A stretch of DNA of 64,000 bases from Pseudoalteromonas rubra (lineage in GTDB: Bacteria; Pseudomonadota; Gammaproteobacteria; Enterobacterales; Alteromonadaceae). The stretch is taken from assembly GCF_000967655.1 (NCBI RefSeq), contig NZ_JXYA01000065.1, forward strand, positions 34,448 through 98,447. Direction: 5' to 3'. Positions 43,291-51,778 of the stretch are shown one piece after another (positions within the stretch are counted from its first letter, which is position 1; each line of letters begins with the position of its first letter). The notes beneath the pieces are model-generated. The model saw nothing but the letters and a program-made list of their open reading frames with translations. It was not told where the DNA came from and searched no databases. Made by a program: the position numbers and the translations under genes.

Positions 43291-44880
43291 ATGAACAATC
43301 AAACACTTAAATCACTGACCAATGCCCATGCCTGGATAGGTCTGATCATTTCTACTGTTCTGTTTGTGGTGTTTTTTGCCGGTGCCATCACTTTGTTTAA
43401 AGACAATATCACCAGCTGGGAGCGCACGCCTTTACTGGTCGACGCTGGGCACAACACAGCACAGCCCGCATTTGATAAAGCGCTGGCAACCATTGAAAAA
43501 AATTATCAGGTAGACATGCATGGCGGCATGTTTATGTATGCCCCGGATCAACACAATCCGTTTATTGAAGCCCGCTTTGAAAGTGAACTGGCACAGCCCG
43601 ACCCGATCACTGGTGAAGATCACCTTCATCAGGCCTTGTTATTGGATGCCATTACAGGTGAAATCGTTGCCAGCAGCGATACGCATAACTATGCGCACTT
43701 CCTGTACAAGATGCACTATGACCTAGGGCTGGGGCGTGCGGGCCTGTATTTTGTTGGTCTCATTACTTTGTTCTTTTTCGTGGCAATACTGAGCGGCATA
43801 GTGATCCACTGGCGTAAGTTGTTCAGCAAGTTCTTTCAGTATCGAAAAGACGGCAATAAAGATAAGTGGCTCGATGCGCATAATCTGATAGGCACAATGG
43901 GACTGCCCATGCACCTGATGTATGCCTTCACCGGTCTGGTTTTCAACATGGTGATTATTTACCAGATCTCCTATGCGGTGATTTTGTATCAGGGTAATCA
44001 GGAAGCGCTGCTCGATGCCGCCGGGTTTGACCAGCCGCATCTGGAAGAAGCCGATAAACGAATGGCTATGACAGGTGTGGATGATATGTATCGTCGCGCT
44101 ATGGCGACTCTGGGCGATGTCACCATAGAGCGCATCAGCATTGAACATTTTGGTGACGAGAACGCGATTTTGGTGTTCGCTACGACCAGTAACGAAGACT
44201 TCTCATTGTGGCGTGAAGTGCGTTATCTGATGAGTACGCAGGAGCAAATCTACCTGACCATGGACAATTACGATAACGCCGTGCGAGGTGGTCTGTCGAC
44301 CATTGCCAGTCTGCATTTCGGTGACTTTGCAGGATACGGGATGCGCTTAGCGTTTTTCTTGTTTGGTCTGGCAACTGCCTATGTGATCATCACAGGTAAC
44401 CTGATGTGGATAGCGAAACGGGCTAAACAACGCAACCAAAGCCAGCGCAGTCTGAACTTTGTCAGGCGCCTGACCTCAGGCAGCTTTATTGGCGTAGTGG
44501 CGGCTACTGCGGCCGGGTTTGCACTGGCGCGTGCGCTCCCGGTCGAGCATCTGGGGCGTGCTGAGTTTATAGAGCGCAGCTTCTACCTGATCTGGATTGT
44601 GAGTATTGTGATCTCGCAGCTGATGCGCAATCAAAAGCTGTTTTGCAAGGCGCTGCTGAGCGCCAGTGCGGCACTGTTTGCCCTGACCGCCATCAGCGAC
44701 TGGACCTTGTTTTACAGCACGTCGAGCCTGCTCAGCGGCGCTGCACTGCGTGATGTTTTGCTGGTTGATACTATGTTGCTGCTGCTGGCTGCCATTTGTA
44801 TTGCCGCAACGAAACGCGTCTATGCGCAGGAATCGAAGGCACAGCGGGTCAGCTCGCAGCCACTCGCCTCTGAGGCGTAA
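43291..44880 (+). CDS. PepSY-domain transmembrane protein (putative siderophore/iron reductase)
   Basis: A 529-residue inner-membrane protein of the PepSY_TM family. An N-terminal helix (about 13-35) is followed by a periplasmic PepSY region, the HFLYKMHYDLGLG motif before the second helix, a WLDAHNLIGTMGLPMHLMY helix with histidines spaced for heme, and four to five further helices to about 510. Relatives such as FhuF-independent ferric-siderophore reductases work in iron release. It is the third gene of the Fur-boxed operon, eight bases after the DUF3649-like gene. Confidence 0.85.
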   Translation: MNNQTLKSLTNAHAWIGLIISTVLFVVFFAGAITLFKDNITSWERTPLLVDAGHNTAQPAFDKALATIEKNYQVDMHGGMFMYAPDQHNPFIEARFESELAQPDPITGEDHLHQALLLDAITGEIVASSDTHNYAHFLYKMHYDLGLGRAGLYFVGLITLFFFVAILSGIVIHWRKLFSKFFQYRKDGNKDKWLDAHNLIGTMGLPMHLMYAFTGLVFNMVIIYQISYAVILYQGNQEALLDAAGFDQPHLEEADKRMAMTGVDDMYRRAMATLGDVTIERISIEHFGDENAILVFATTSNEDFSLWREVRYLMSTQEQIYLTMDNYDNAVRGGLSTIASLHFGDFAGYGMRLAFFLFGLATAYVIITGNLMWIAKRAKQRNQSQRSLNFVRRLTSGSFIGVVAATAAGFALARALPVEHLGRAEFIERSFYLIWIVSIVISQLMRNQKLFCKALLSASAALFALTAISDWTLFYSTSSLLSGAALRDVLLVDTMLLLLAAICIAATKRVYAQESKAQRVSSQPLASEA

Positions 44881-44886
44881 CCAAGC

Positions 44887-44915
44887 AAAAAAGCGCTGGA
44901 AACAGCGCTTTTTTT
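44887..44915 (+). terminator. Rho-independent terminator after the PepSY operon
   Basis: AGCGCTG pairs with CAGCGCT around GAAA, with A-rich 5' flank and T7, six bases past the stop at 44880. Confidence 0.9.
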
Positions 44916-44963
44916 GTGCCCAAAATCAAGGCATAGTAGCGGGTACATTACACAGCACTTCAC

Positions 44964-45728
44964 ATGATTATGAAAATACATGCTTTTTTTAACTGGATTT
45001 GGCGAATTAACGGCTTGATCTTATTCCTCATAGTACTGTTTCTGGGCGCAATGCTTGTGTATGACATAGGCAGAGATCTGTTTTCTGAACAGGGCGAGCA
45101 AAATGTGCCGTTGAACTTAGCTGAGGATAAGGACCGGGAAGAAAATTGGGATCTGGGTTATCCTGAACAGCTTGGAGACTATGATTACTTTCTGATCCCG
45201 CTGGAATCCGAAAAGCTGACGGTTGATGCGACAGCAGCGGACATCTCAACAGCAGAAGGCTTCAAGCGCAGTGGCAGCTCGCAGCAAATGTATAGCAGTT
45301 ATCGAAAATCTCGAATGAAAAATGCCATTCTGATCAATGCCAGCACCAATGAATCTCACTGGTTGTTTGACTCAGTGGATCAGCTTATCTACCGATTTGG
45401 CACCTTGGTACAAGAAGGTGCTCGGCTCAATGAGCAGGAGCAGGCTATTTTCTATGAGCTGATCAATAAAGACACCAATGAAGATCAACAGCTTGATTAT
45501 AATGATGATATGACCTTTGCTTTAAGCCGTCTCGACGGTACCAACTACACAGAAGTCATTGTCGGATACAGCGAATTGATCACCACAGCTGTCAATAAGG
45601 ATGGCAATTTGCTGATTGTTTATGCCAAGGAAGAGCTGGTGTTTACAGCGCTCATCGAGCTAAGTACATTTTCGGTGCTGGACAAACGCGCCTTGCCAAA
45701 AGTCGGTGAAACACTAAAAGCGCACTGA
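44964..45728 (+). CDS. Single-pass membrane protein of unknown function
   Basis: A 254-residue protein with one N-terminal membrane segment (about 12-34) and a soluble, probably periplasmic, acidic domain. The stretch DTNEDQQLDYND (about 170-181) has the spacing of an EF-hand-type calcium loop. No family is recognised. It could begin at 44964 or at the ATG six bases later; neither has a clear ribosome site. A 10-base-pair hairpin follows the stop. Confidence 0.65.
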   Translation: MIMKIHAFFNWIWRINGLILFLIVLFLGAMLVYDIGRDLFSEQGEQNVPLNLAEDKDREENWDLGYPEQLGDYDYFLIPLESEKLTVDATAADISTAEGFKRSGSSQQMYSSYRKSRMKNAILINASTNESHWLFDSVDQLIYRFGTLVQEGARLNEQEQAIFYELINKDTNEDQQLDYNDDMTFALSRLDGTNYTEVIVGYSELITTAVNKDGNLLIVYAKEELVFTALIELSTFSVLDKRALPKVGETLKAH

Positions 45729-45736
45729 AGGCACAG

Positions 45737-45766
45737 ATACGAGGCCGTCATCGTCAGGCCTCGTAT
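45737..45766. terminator. 10-bp hairpin after the membrane protein gene
   Basis: ATACGAGGCC pairs with GGCCTCGTAT around a ten-base loop, eight bases after the stop at 45728. No T-run follows directly. Confidence 0.5.
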
Positions 45767-46013
45767 CATCTTGAGCGTTTTTAGTGAGATTTAAAGCTAG
45801 CGAATATACAACGACTTGGTTGTTCTAAGCGCGTGTCTCTGGTGTGCTCTTCGAAGCAGGGGAAGCTGCCAGCGTCAAAAGAATTCACACAAAACCAGAC
45901 ACTATTGAGTTTTTTGATATAAATCTAATAAAGATGACCTCTAACTTTAAAGTGTAAAAATTTACGCTACGCTTTGAAGTGACAACTAATTTGTTGGCTC
46001 TTAGAGGGTTACC

Positions 46014-46685
46014 ATGAAAAAACTACTCCTGTGCACTTTTCTTGCGGTATCCGCCAATGGATATGCCGCGACTTCTTCAACAATCACTTTGGTTTCCGAT
46101 TACCTGTTTAACGGGGTCAGTCAGACCGACGAAGATCCTGCCATTCAGGCCAGTCTAGACTGGGCCGGCGATTCTGGTCTGTATGCCGGTTTTTGGGGAT
46201 CTCAGGTCGATTTTGGCGAAGGAACAGACATTGAAGCGGATGGCTATATTGGCTATTACACCGCGATTGACGACACGGTTAATGTGGATATTGGCATTGC
46301 ACAATATACCTACCATGGCGGTGATAACAGCTCGGATTATAACTACCCGGAAGCTTACGTTAAGTTTAACGTTGGCAACACCAATCTGAATTTTTGGCAT
46401 ACCTGGGACTACTTTGGGACAGATGCCGGGCACAGCATTGTAATGCTGACTCACGCCATTCCCATCAACGATAATCTGTCGTTCGAAGTGGGTATTGACC
46501 ACTCCATAAGTCATGACAAAGACAAATGGAAATGGGAAGACGATGACAGTTACACGCACTGGCGAGCCACGGTGAATTATAGCATCAATGATTGGGCGCT
46601 GAGCTTAGGGTACGAAGATACGACCATGGAAACTATGGGTGATTCCACGGTGTTAGTCACACTGGCCAGAACCTTTAACTTCTAA
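46014..46685 (+). CDS. TorF-family putative porin (second copy)
   Basis: A 223-residue outer-membrane protein with a signal peptide (cleavage near GYAA) and the family start SDYLFNGVSQTDEDPAIQ, ending RTFNF. It is clearly paralogous to the TorF protein at 8404: blocks such as YNYPE, NFW-WDYFG and GHSIVML are shared. It begins an apparent operon with a solute-binding protein (12 bases downstream) and a chemoreceptor. GAGGG precedes the ATG. Confidence 0.85.
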   Translation: MKKLLLCTFLAVSANGYAATSSTITLVSDYLFNGVSQTDEDPAIQASLDWAGDSGLYAGFWGSQVDFGEGTDIEADGYIGYYTAIDDTVNVDIGIAQYTYHGGDNSSDYNYPEAYVKFNVGNTNLNFWHTWDYFGTDAGHSIVMLTHAIPINDNLSFEVGIDHSISHDKDKWKWEDDDSYTHWRATVNYSINDWALSLGYEDTTMETMGDSTVLVTLARTFNF

Positions 46686-46697
46686 AGGAGTTATGTA

Positions 46698-47426
46698 ATG
46701 AAATCACTGATTTCAGCCTTAATATTGCTATGTGCATCTTGGTACAGCTATGCAGAAACTGTATATCTGACTTCACTGGATTGGCCGCCTTACTCAGGTA
46801 AATCGCTCAGTGAGCAGGGGGCGTCGGTGGCGGTTGCACAAGCCGCATTTGCCGCCGAAGGTCACACTTTGGTGGTGGAGTTTTATCCCTGGTCGCGGGC
46901 GGTTAAGTCGGCGTCTACCAAAGACTCCAAGTATGTAGGGTATTTTCCGGAATATCACTACGACACCAGTGAGTTTGTGTTTTCCGATCCAATGGGCACA
47001 GGGCCACTTGGCCTGGTTCAGAATGTGTCTGCGCCAATCAGCTACAGCTCTGTGGGCGACCTGGCTGGTAAACGCATTGGTGTGGTGCAGGATTATGTTA
47101 ACACCAAAGAGCTGGACGAGATGATAGCCAGCGGCAGTATTAAAGGGGAGGCTGTGCCGTCTGATGTGCTGAACATTAAGAAAGTCGCAGCAAAACGCAT
47201 TGATGCAGCCGTAATAGACAGTAATGTACTGAAGTATTTGCTGAAATCCGACGCGTCGTTAAGTGGCGTTCAGTCTAAGGTTGCAATGCACCCGACCTTA
47301 CTGCAAGACAAACAGTTATTTGTGGCATTTCGTAATGACGCGCAAGGTCAAAAGTGGCAGCAAATTTATAATGCCGGACTGAAAAAAATTGATATTCCCG
47401 CCATTATGGCTAAGCACCTCAATTAA
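46698..47426 (+). CDS. Periplasmic solute-binding protein, probably partner of the chemoreceptor
   Basis: A 242-residue exported family-3 binding protein: signal peptide to about 19 (SYAE), then TSLDWPPYSG and the DLAGKRIGVVQDYV second-lobe strand. No transporter genes are adjacent. Its position between a porin gene and a chemoreceptor gene (18 bases downstream) suggests that it presents a ligand for chemotaxis. AAGGAG precedes the ATG. Confidence 0.83.
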   Translation: MKSLISALILLCASWYSYAETVYLTSLDWPPYSGKSLSEQGASVAVAQAAFAAEGHTLVVEFYPWSRAVKSASTKDSKYVGYFPEYHYDTSEFVFSDPMGTGPLGLVQNVSAPISYSSVGDLAGKRIGVVQDYVNTKELDEMIASGSIKGEAVPSDVLNIKKVAAKRIDAAVIDSNVLKYLLKSDASLSGVQSKVAMHPTLLQDKQLFVAFRNDAQGQKWQQIYNAGLKKIDIPAIMAKHLN

Positions 47427-47444
47427 CGCTGGCAGGAGGTTCGC

Positions 47445-48947
47445 TTGACTCGCTCGATTCAATCTCGTCTTGTTTTAACCGCTTTGCTGGCAATGGGTTT
47501 TGTGTTGTTAGCGTTTGGTGTTTATGACTATGTGACTCAGAGTAATCAGTTAAAAAGCAAGTTGGATACGCAAATAGCCTTGGCTAAGCAGCGTATGGAG
47601 CTATCACTGCCGAGTGCTTTGTGGAACTTTCAGACCGACCTGGCGCAGAAGCTGGTAAATGCGGAGGCGGCATCCGACGACCTTGCCCTGATTGAAGTGC
47701 GAGATACGGGCGGCGAGTTAATCGTGAAAGCTACGCAGGAGGGCGATGCACAACCGCTCTCTACCACCTCTTTTGAATTTGAATTGCTGTTCGACAACGG
47801 TGGGGAGCAAAGCCCGGTGGGCAGCGTTACCTTGCTGATCAACACTGAGCCGATGCGCCAGGCACTGCTGTCTTTGGCTATTAACTCTGTGGTGAAAGTG
47901 GTGCTCCTTGCAGCCATTTTAGGCAGCGTGCTGGCATTTATTTTTAACCGCCTGGTGGCGATACCGCTGGAGGAAGTGGCCGACAAACTGGCCAACATTG
48001 CCAGTGGTGAAGGCGACCTGACCCAGCAATTAGTGGTCAGACGGGACGATGAAATAGGTCGGCTGGCCGCCTCGTTTAACCTGTTTGAAGAAAAAATAGC
48101 GGAACTTGTGACAACCATTAAGTTATCGATTGACGATTCATCGACGTTATCAGAAAACATTTCCAGCCTCAGTACCGAAGGCTTTAACTTCTTACAGCAG
48201 CAACAACAGGAAACGGACCAGATTGCAACGGCTATTACTGAGATGGCGTCGTCGGCTTTGGAAATTGAAAGCAATACTAAGTTGACGCTGGAGTCGGCCG
48301 AAAATGCCTACACGGATGCGGATAAGGTGAATCAGGCATTCGAGCAGTCTATTCATGCAATTGAAGAGCTGGTGATACAAATGGACGAAGCCACGCAAGT
48401 GGTCAGTTCACTGGAAGCCAGTGTTCAGGGCATAGTGTCGGTACTGGATGTGATCCAGTCGATCGCAGAGCAAACCAATTTGCTGGCGCTCAATGCCGCC
48501 ATAGAGGCTGCCAGAGCCGGTGAGCAGGGTCGGGGGTTTGCCGTGGTGGCCGATGAGGTGCGTTCCCTGGCCAGTCGAACACAAACATCCACTGCGGAAA
48601 TACACGAAACCATTACCTTGCTACAAAAAGGCTCAGACTCAGCCGTGACCGTGATGCAAAAAAGCAAACTGAAAAGCGAAGAAAGCAAGCAGGCGGCACA
48701 GACGGCCAGCGCCTCGCTGGCAAACATCAGTAAAGCCGTTGAAAACATCACACAAATGTCCAGCCATGTCTCATCGGCAGTCTCGGAGCAGAGCACGGTT
48801 GCAGAAGATCTCAGTAAAAACATCAATGAAGTGGTCTTTTCGGGGCAAAACAGTATGGGCAAAATCGAGCAGGTGCAGGTTTACTCCGGTGATATGAAAG
48901 AGCTGTCATTGCAGCTCAGAGACTTAGTCAGCCGCTTTAAAACCTAA
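47445..48947 (+). CDS. Methyl-accepting chemotaxis protein
   Basis: A 500-residue chemoreceptor: first membrane helix (about 9-28), short periplasmic sensor (about 29-140), second helix (about 146-168), HAMP (about 169-222) and cytoplasmic signalling domain with the conserved hairpin tip NLLALNAAIEAARAG. Translation starts at a TTG, convincingly, because AGGAGGTTCGC lies just before it. The small periplasmic domain fits indirect sensing through the binding protein encoded upstream. Confidence 0.93.
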   Translation: MTRSIQSRLVLTALLAMGFVLLAFGVYDYVTQSNQLKSKLDTQIALAKQRMELSLPSALWNFQTDLAQKLVNAEAASDDLALIEVRDTGGELIVKATQEGDAQPLSTTSFEFELLFDNGGEQSPVGSVTLLINTEPMRQALLSLAINSVVKVVLLAAILGSVLAFIFNRLVAIPLEEVADKLANIASGEGDLTQQLVVRRDDEIGRLAASFNLFEEKIAELVTTIKLSIDDSSTLSENISSLSTEGFNFLQQQQQETDQIATAITEMASSALEIESNTKLTLESAENAYTDADKVNQAFEQSIHAIEELVIQMDEATQVVSSLEASVQGIVSVLDVIQSIAEQTNLLALNAAIEAARAGEQGRGFAVVADEVRSLASRTQTSTAEIHETITLLQKGSDSAVTVMQKSKLKSEESKQAAQTASASLANISKAVENITQMSSHVSSAVSEQSTVAEDLSKNINEVVFSGQNSMGKIEQVQVYSGDMKELSLQLRDLVSRFKT

Positions 48948-48971
48948 CACTTTAAACAAGCAACTTTGCTA

Positions 48972-48993
48972 CTCGCTCAGTGATCTGAGCGAG
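48972..48993 (+). terminator. Hairpin after the chemoreceptor gene
   Basis: CTCGCTCAG pairs with CTGAGCGAG around TGAT, followed by CTGTATTTT. It lies 25 bases past the stop and is a plausible weak terminator. Confidence 0.6.
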
Positions 48994-49190
48994 CTGTATT
49001 TTGGCGCGAAATTACCAGCAGTCTGGCTGTTTCTCTTTCACATACAGCTATGGCGCGCTGTGGCCTCACAGTGCCAAGAAAATTCGGAGAGTTTCAAAAC
49101 GCGCTGTGGCGAACTTTTGAACATCGCCACTTGTCTACTTATGAGTTGACCTGTAAAAAGGAATATAGAAACAAAAGGAAGGACTCAAAT

Positions 49191-49820
49191 ATGGACTATT
49201 TATACGCAATTATCCTCTTTGCCATTTCATCCTCAGTGACCCCAGGGCCGAACAATATTATGGTGATGACGTCAGGGGTTAACTTTGGCGTAAAAAAGAG
49301 TCTGCCTCTGTTGAGCGGCATTTGTATCGGCTTTGCCTTTATGCTGCTGCTTGTCGGGATCGGTTTTTCCAGATTGTTTGAATGGTTTCCCGGACTTCAT
49401 ATGCTAATCAAATGTGCGGGTGTACTGTATTTGCTGTATCTGGCTTTACTGATCGCACGCTCCGCCGACACCCAGGATGCCGACAATCAGGGCCAGCCGT
49501 TGTCGTTTTTAAAAGGTGCTTTATTTCAATGGATCAATGGTAAAGCCTGGGTAGTTGCCACCGGCGCGGTCGCTGCCTTTACCACGGTCGGGGGCGGAGT
49601 CGATAGTCAGACTATGCTTATCGCCACCATCTTTTTGCTGGTGTCATTTCCCTGTGTTGGCGTCTGGCTGTTGTTTGGCTCACTGTTACAAAACTGGCTG
49701 AGCAGCGCGGCCAGCCGTCAGCGTTTTAATCTGGCCATGGCGCTGTTGTTGGTTATTTCTGTACTCCCTGTTTTGCAGGAAATTTTAGTACAGTTATCGG
49801 TGCAAACAATCGGATCCTGA
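49191..49820 (+). CDS. LysE/RhtB-family amino-acid exporter
   Basis: A 209-residue inner-membrane protein with six hydrophobic segments. The N-terminal VTPGPNNIMVM motif is the LysE/RhtB hallmark. It would export an amino acid or derivative by proton exchange. AAGGAAGGACTCAAAT fixes the ATG at 49191, well inside a longer frame. A GNAT gene follows 83 bases on and may be co-transcribed. Confidence 0.88.
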   Translation: MDYLYAIILFAISSSVTPGPNNIMVMTSGVNFGVKKSLPLLSGICIGFAFMLLLVGIGFSRLFEWFPGLHMLIKCAGVLYLLYLALLIARSADTQDADNQGQPLSFLKGALFQWINGKAWVVATGAVAAFTTVGGGVDSQTMLIATIFLLVSFPCVGVWLLFGSLLQNWLSSAASRQRFNLAMALLLVISVLPVLQEILVQLSVQTIGS

Positions 49821-49903
49821 AAGCCTACTGTAAAGGGCATTTACACGTGCTTATGCATAACTCAACTCAATGAAAAACATAATAAAGAGCTAAGGAAAAC
49901 CAA

Positions 49904-50404
49904 ATGATCACTTATCGACTTGCTTTGGCATCGGAGGCTGAAGCGCTAAAAGCACTGTTATGGCAACATGGCCAGAATGAGTGGAACCACTTAACCGAAG
50001 AAGGCGTTAATGGTGAATTTGAGCTACTTAAACAGGGGAGCGCAAGTGCCATGGTGGCGGTGCAGGAAGGTGAAATTATCGGTTTTGCTGTGTTGATTGG
50101 CGCTGCGCACAGCCCGGATTATCTCAACAAATACACTGGCCTAAATGTTATGTACTTTATCGGTGACGTGGTGGTTGCCAGTCAGCATAGCGGCAAAGGC
50201 ATAGCGACGGCCCTGTTGCAGGCCTGTATTGCACAAGCAAAGCACGCTGGTGGCGAACTGGTTTTAATTGAGCGTCATGAAGAAAACCTGGCGTCTGCTG
50301 GCATGATGCGAAAAGCCGGATTTCAAATTATTGATACTTTTCACGACCCGCAAAAACGCAGTGCAGGCTCACAAAATAGCTGCATCCTGGCCATTGAACT
50401 CTAA
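49904..50404 (+). CDS. GNAT-family acetyltransferase
   Basis: A 166-residue single-domain GNAT protein. The acetyl-CoA loop is VASQHSGKGIATALL (about 91-105). The C-terminal NLASAGMMRKAGFQII is the usual helix-strand. Its neighbour upstream is an amino-acid exporter, so an amino acid or amine may be the acceptor, but this is only context. Confidence 0.86.
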   Translation: MITYRLALASEAEALKALLWQHGQNEWNHLTEEGVNGEFELLKQGSASAMVAVQEGEIIGFAVLIGAAHSPDYLNKYTGLNVMYFIGDVVVASQHSGKGIATALLQACIAQAKHAGGELVLIERHEENLASAGMMRKAGFQIIDTFHDPQKRSAGSQNSCILAIEL

Positions 50405-50426
50405 ATCCTGACACTCAGTTAAATCC

Positions 50427-50459
50427 TTTGTGCTGAGCAGGGCGAATGCTCAGCACAAA
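50427..50459. terminator. Bidirectional terminator between convergent GNAT and LysE genes
   Basis: TTTGTGCTGAGCA pairs with TGCTCAGCACAAA, a perfect 13-base-pair stem around a seven-base loop. It lies exactly between stops at 50404 and 50465. Confidence 0.8.
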
Positions 50460-50464
50460 CCAGG

Positions 50465-51073
50465 TCAGCGCACGGCTACCGTCACGCCGGATGCGGCCAG
50501 TACCGAGCCGGCACAGCGATTGAGCAGCGTGAGCCGGCGTGGCGTTGTCAGCAGTTTTCTGGCTTGGCTACCCAGATATACATAAGCCAGATTGACCGAG
50601 CCAAACGCCAGGGTCGCACATGCCATGATCCCCAAAATATCCGGATAAGTCATGTTTTCTATGGCCACAAAGGTGGGAAATAAGGCCACGTAAAAAACAA
50701 TGGCTTTTGGGTTACTCAGTGTTAGCAAAAAGCCGCTCAACACGGCCGACTGCGTGCTTTGCATCTTAGGTTCAGTAATGGATGTACCCGGTTTTGCACG
50801 TAGCAGGGAAATCCCCATCCAGATCAGATAAGCAGCGCAGAGATACTTGATGATAACAAAGGCGCTGCCCAGCACTTCGGCGACCACTGCCAGGCCCGAA
50901 ATTGCAAGTAAAATGAACAGGTAATCGGCAAGCAGCAGGCCCACCGTCATATTCACACCTTGTTTCAGGCCACGCGCGATAGACGCCGAAGTAATTGCAA
51001 ATACGGCGGGACCGGGTATCACCGCAACGAGAAACATGGCAATAAACAACGCCAGGTAATGTTCAAAAGTCAT
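50465..51073 (-). CDS. LysE/RhtB-family exporter
   Basis: A 202-residue six-helix membrane protein with the VIPGPAVFAIT motif near the N-terminus and the LTLSNPKAIVFYVALFP stretch typical of RhtB-type amino-acid exporters. The substrate is unknown. The NTF2-like gene upstream ends 49 bases before its start and reads the same way. Confidence 0.88.
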   Translation of the reverse strand: MTFEHYLALFIAMFLVAVIPGPAVFAITSASIARGLKQGVNMTVGLLLADYLFILLAISGLAVVAEVLGSAFVIIKYLCAAYLIWMGISLLRAKPGTSITEPKMQSTQSAVLSGFLLTLSNPKAIVFYVALFPTFVAIENMTYPDILGIMACATLAFGSVNLAYVYLGSQARKLLTTPRRLTLLNRCAGSVLAASGVTVAVR

Positions 51074-51122
51074 AAAACGACGAGTCCTTTTGGTTTTGTA
51101 AAGCGGGCAGGCTGAGTCGCCC

Positions 51123-51506
51123 TCAGCTCACATCTTTAATATAAGTGATTTTGTTGTTTTCGAACCGGAACAGGGTTTTTCCTTCAAGCTCCAGCGTATC
51201 CTGCGCTTTCAAGCCGTTTGGCAAGTCAACGGCCAGTCTTGCCTGGTACTGAATGTGCGCGGTGGCAGCATTTTCTTCCAGTGCAAGCTCGGTGAGTGTT
51301 TGTTGGCGGGACTCAAATATCGCGGCCGCTTTTACGGCGAGTTGCTCAAAGGCTGCTTTACCTTGTGCACTTGCCGTGATCTCACCATTAGATTCATTCT
51401 CAAAAATAATATCCTGATCTAACAGCGCCAGCATAGCGGCAATATCAAAGTCGTTGTAGGCGCAAATATAGGCTTCAACCAGGTCGATATGAACGGGTTC
51501 TGACAT
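51123..51506 (-). CDS. NTF2-like (SnoaL-type) small protein
   Basis: A 127-residue cytoplasmic protein with the NTF2-like cone fold: the helix VEAYICAYNDFDIAAMLALL and DQDIIFENESNGE strand, then TLFRFENNKITYIKDVS at the C-terminus. It could be an enzyme of the SnoaL kind or a ligand binder. It is probably co-transcribed with the LysE-type gene. Confidence 0.8.
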   Translation of the reverse strand: MSEPVHIDLVEAYICAYNDFDIAAMLALLDQDIIFENESNGEITASAQGKAAFEQLAVKAAAIFESRQQTLTELALEENAATAHIQYQARLAVDLPNGLKAQDTLELEGKTLFRFENNKITYIKDVS

Positions 51507-51778
51507 GTCAATTCTCCTTATTTAAAACATGTGTGCCCCTGCATGTTTGTGCAGGTACAGACGCATTAAATCGGCTGGTTCGACATTTGGCAAGTACTGC
51601 ATTGAGTTAAATGTGTATATTGCACCGTTAGACGACAGCTTTAATGCTATCTGCTGCCTGGGGTTAGAGTTGCAATAAACTTAATAATTTTCTCTAATTA
51701 CCGGCCTCGCCCTGTTTTTTGAACAGCTCTCTTCTATATTTATTAAGATAATACAGTCGTCTGGTTTATGGGGGACAC

